From: an uncultured Christensenella sp.
GTDB taxonomy: Bacteria; Bacillota; Clostridia; Christensenellales; UBA3700
Direction: 5' to 3'
Length of the DNA: 64,000 bases
NCBI GenBank assembly: GCA_949284695.1
Contig: CASDWJ010000020.1
Coordinates: 62,001-126,000 of the forward strand
Part shown: positions 62,152 to 64,000 of the stretch, piece after piece
Layout of the letters: each line of letters starts with the position of its first letter
Position numbering within the stretch: position 1 is the stretch's first letter
The notes under the pieces: model-generated
Seen by the model: the letters and a program-made list of their open reading frames with translations, nothing else
Databases searched by the model: none
What the model was told of the DNA's origin: nothing
Position numbers and translations under genes: made by a program

Positions 62152-63885
62152 ATGCCCAACGACTATATCACGCTGAGAGCGCTGTCAAAAGAACTGGACG
62201 CCGCGCTGTCGGGCGGCAAGATCGACAAGATAACCATGCCCGAAGCCGACGAGATCAACGTATTCGTAAGAAAAGGCGGAGAAAATCTCATTCTTGCGCT
62301 GTCTGCCAACGCGCAGAATCCGCGCGTCCACCTGACGACAAGAAAAAAGAACAGTCCGCTCGTCGCGCCGTCCTTTTGCATGAGACTGCGAAAATGCCTC
62401 GCGGGCGGCGTCGTGAACCGCGTTTCCATGCTCGGAGACGACCGCATTTTCGACTTCTCTGTCACCGCGCGCAACGAACTCAGGGACGAAGTGACCTATT
62501 CCCTTATCGTCGAAGCGATGGGCAGATACAGCAATATCCTGCTCGTCGACTCAGGCGGTATAATAAAAGACACGCTTAAACAGGCATCGTTCGACACCGC
62601 GACCAAGCGCTGTCTGCTCCCGTCCGTGCGCTATCAGCTCCCGCCGAGGAACAAGATCCCCTGCACGGATATCGAAGCGGTTGCGCAAGCTCTCTCAGGT
62701 TACAACGGAACGGATCCTGCAGGATTCATCATGTCGGCGGTCTCCGGTTTTTCTACATCAACGGTAAAAGAGCTTCTATACGTCGCGGGTGCGGATTGCC
62801 GATGCGCGCCGACGGCAGACGACATCGCAAAGATATCGGACAAACTCAGAGTATTTCTCAACGTCGATTCTTCGACGGTTTATTCCCCGTGTTGCAGTCT
62901 CGTGAACGGCTCTGAGGACGACTATTTCGTATTCCCGTATTCCTCGTCCTCTCTCTCTTTTTCTCCCGCCCCAACGCTCAGCGCCGCGGTCGAAAGATGT
63001 ATCGGCAAAAAAGACGAGATCTGCAGGAGAAACGATCATACCAAACATCTCAGAAAAGCACATTCCGCGGCGGTAACGAAGCTGAAAAAGCGCCTCGAAA
63101 AATGCCGTCAGAGACTCGCCGAAGCGTCGGGACTCGAGCGCAACAGAAAGTTCGGAGAACTGCTCACCGCCAACCTCTACAAAGTGACCCGCGGGGACAG
63201 ATCCGTCACTGTGCAGGACTACTACGAGGACGGCATGCCGGAAATAACCATCCCTCTCGATGAAAAGCTGTCCCCCGGACAGAACGCGCAACAGTATTTC
63301 AAAAAATATTCCAAACAGAAGCGCACTCTTGAGGTCGTCACAGAGCAGATAAAGGACGCGGAAGCGGAACTCGAGTATCTTCTCAGCATCGAGCCGTCGA
63401 TAGCGGTATGCTCCACCGACGACGAAATCGCCGAGGTAGAAAACGAACTCATCGCCGCCGGCGCGCTCAAGCCGTCTGGCAAGCGCAACAAGACGCGCAC
63501 AAAAGCCGCCGAGCCTCTCTTTTACGAAAAGGACGGTTTCACGATCGCGGTCGGCAAAAACAATCTTCAGAACGACAAACTCACCTTCAAAGTCGCGAAC
63601 GGCGGAGATCTGTGGGTACACGCAAAGGACGTCCACGGCTCACACGTCATAGTGTTTGCAGAAGGCAGGACGATCCCCGACGACGTTATACTGACCGCCT
63701 GTGAAATAGCATGCTTCTGGTCTCAGGCGCAGCCGGGTACGAAAACGGTATGCGATTACACGTCGCGCCGCAATCTGAAGCGTCACCCGTCGGGAAAACC
63801 GGGAATGGTGCTCTACACCACATACAACAGCGCGACCGTTACGGCAAACGAACACAAAGAACTTCTTCAGAAAAACCTCGGCTGA
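62152..63885 (+). CDS. rqcH: Ribosome quality control factor RqcH (NFACT family)
   Basis: Binds stalled 50S-peptidyl-tRNA and adds C-terminal alanine tails that mark chains for degradation. It has 577 residues: NFACT-N domain with DR at residues 97-98 (MLGDDRIF), which matches the tRNA-contacting pair of Bacillus RqcH, and EAMGRYSNILLVDS. A coiled coil lies in the middle (about 300-425, broken by a helical hairpin). The C-terminal NFACT-R carries VGKNNLQNDKLTFK and DLWVHAKDVHGSHVIV. It is the only plus-strand gene here, divergent from tig, and has an AGAGG site. Confidence 0.95.
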   Translation: MPNDYITLRALSKELDAALSGGKIDKITMPEADEINVFVRKGGENLILALSANAQNPRVHLTTRKKNSPLVAPSFCMRLRKCLAGGVVNRVSMLGDDRIFDFSVTARNELRDEVTYSLIVEAMGRYSNILLVDSGGIIKDTLKQASFDTATKRCLLPSVRYQLPPRNKIPCTDIEAVAQALSGYNGTDPAGFIMSAVSGFSTSTVKELLYVAGADCRCAPTADDIAKISDKLRVFLNVDSSTVYSPCCSLVNGSEDDYFVFPYSSSSLSFSPAPTLSAAVERCIGKKDEICRRNDHTKHLRKAHSAAVTKLKKRLEKCRQRLAEASGLERNRKFGELLTANLYKVTRGDRSVTVQDYYEDGMPEITIPLDEKLSPGQNAQQYFKKYSKQKRTLEVVTEQIKDAEAELEYLLSIEPSIAVCSTDDEIAEVENELIAAGALKPSGKRNKTRTKAAEPLFYEKDGFTIAVGKNNLQNDKLTFKVANGGDLWVHAKDVHGSHVIVFAEGRTIPDDVILTACEIACFWSQAQPGTKTVCDYTSRRNLKRHPSGKPGMVLYTTYNSATVTANEHKELLQKNLG

Positions 63886-63891
63886 ATACAA

Positions 63892-63924
63892 AAAAAGACC
63901 TCCTTCTCGGGAGGTATTATTTTG
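63892..63924 (+). terminator. Terminator after rqcH
   Basis: ACCTCC pairs with GGAGGT around TTCTCG, followed by ATTATTTT. The remaining 76 bp to the edge show no gene. Confidence 0.75.
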
Positions 63925-64000
63925 CTTCGGCGCACCTTCAAAGCGTTTGATCCGATTGCCGATTCAATCCTTCGCTCAGCCGCAAGCGACGCACTCAGCA

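Overview
The window is a 64 kb core-genome segment of an endospore-forming Clostridia-type Bacillota. The taxonomic evidence is the spoIIIA operon, spoIIGA, the sporulation sigma factors sigE, sigG and sigK, ylmC, a spoVD-type penicillin-binding protein and a MurE with the meso-DAP motif DNPR, together with Firmicutes gene order throughout. I cannot name the genus; an uncultured gut-type clostridial lineage would fit the moderately GC-rich coding bias. I see no phage, insertion sequence, tRNA, rRNA or CRISPR. Every gene from 1 to about 62 kb lies on the minus strand, so transcription runs from high to low coordinates. Only rqcH (62.1-63.9 kb) is on the plus strand.

Layout in the direction of transcription. 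(a) 62-57 kb: tig-clpP-clpX, engB and a Cys-rich gene of unknown function, with rqcH divergent from tig across a palindromic promoter region. (b) 56.5-54.8 kb: a metallophosphoesterase, then about 1 kb of non-coding DNA with 127-bp tandem repeats and 10-bp-phased GGGA motifs. (c) 54.8-40.9 kb: the division and cell-wall cluster mraZ-rsmH-(novel gene in the ftsL slot)-spoVD-type PBP-murE-mraY-murD-ftsW-murA-ftsQ, then ftsA-ftsZ from their own promoter; murF and murG are not in it. (d) 40.7-36.4 kb: spoIIGA-sigE-sigG-ylmC, nrdR and sigK, three sporulation sigma factors within 4 kb. (e) 36.4-28.5 kb: the RNase P RNA and a 2,492-residue cyclic beta-1,2-glucan synthase-like enzyme. (f) 28.4-23.7 kb: rarA, a two-gene ABC transporter, ruvX and a DUF1292 protein. 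(g) 23.5-15.2 kb: rpsB-tsf-pyrH-frr-uppS-cdsA-dxr-rseP-ispG. (h) 15.1-13.5 kb: a PolC-like protein reduced to its N-terminal, OB and exonuclease parts, sitting in the usual polC position. (i) 13.3-2.9 kb: rimP-nusA-ylxR-ylxQ-infB-rbfA-nrnA-truB-ribF, an endonuclease IV-like gene, pepP and efp. (j) 1.8 kb to the left edge: spoIIIAA-AB-AC-AD, with AD cut by the window.

The least ordinary signals are these. Several genes (rarA, ftsA, a metallophosphoesterase, pepP, probably spoIIGA) have a promoter -10 element only 6-8 nt before the ATG and no Shine-Dalgarno sequence, which implies leaderless mRNAs in a Bacillota genome. An 18-bp perfect palindrome overlaps both -35 elements between rqcH and tig-clpP-clpX, genes linked by ribosome quality control. 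PolC is truncated to a stand-alone exonuclease. Phased MraZ-box-like motifs extend hundreds of bases upstream of mraZ and recur in the tandem repeats. Tyr/Arg/Asp-rich disordered segments occur in both FtsZ and the protein in the FtsL slot.
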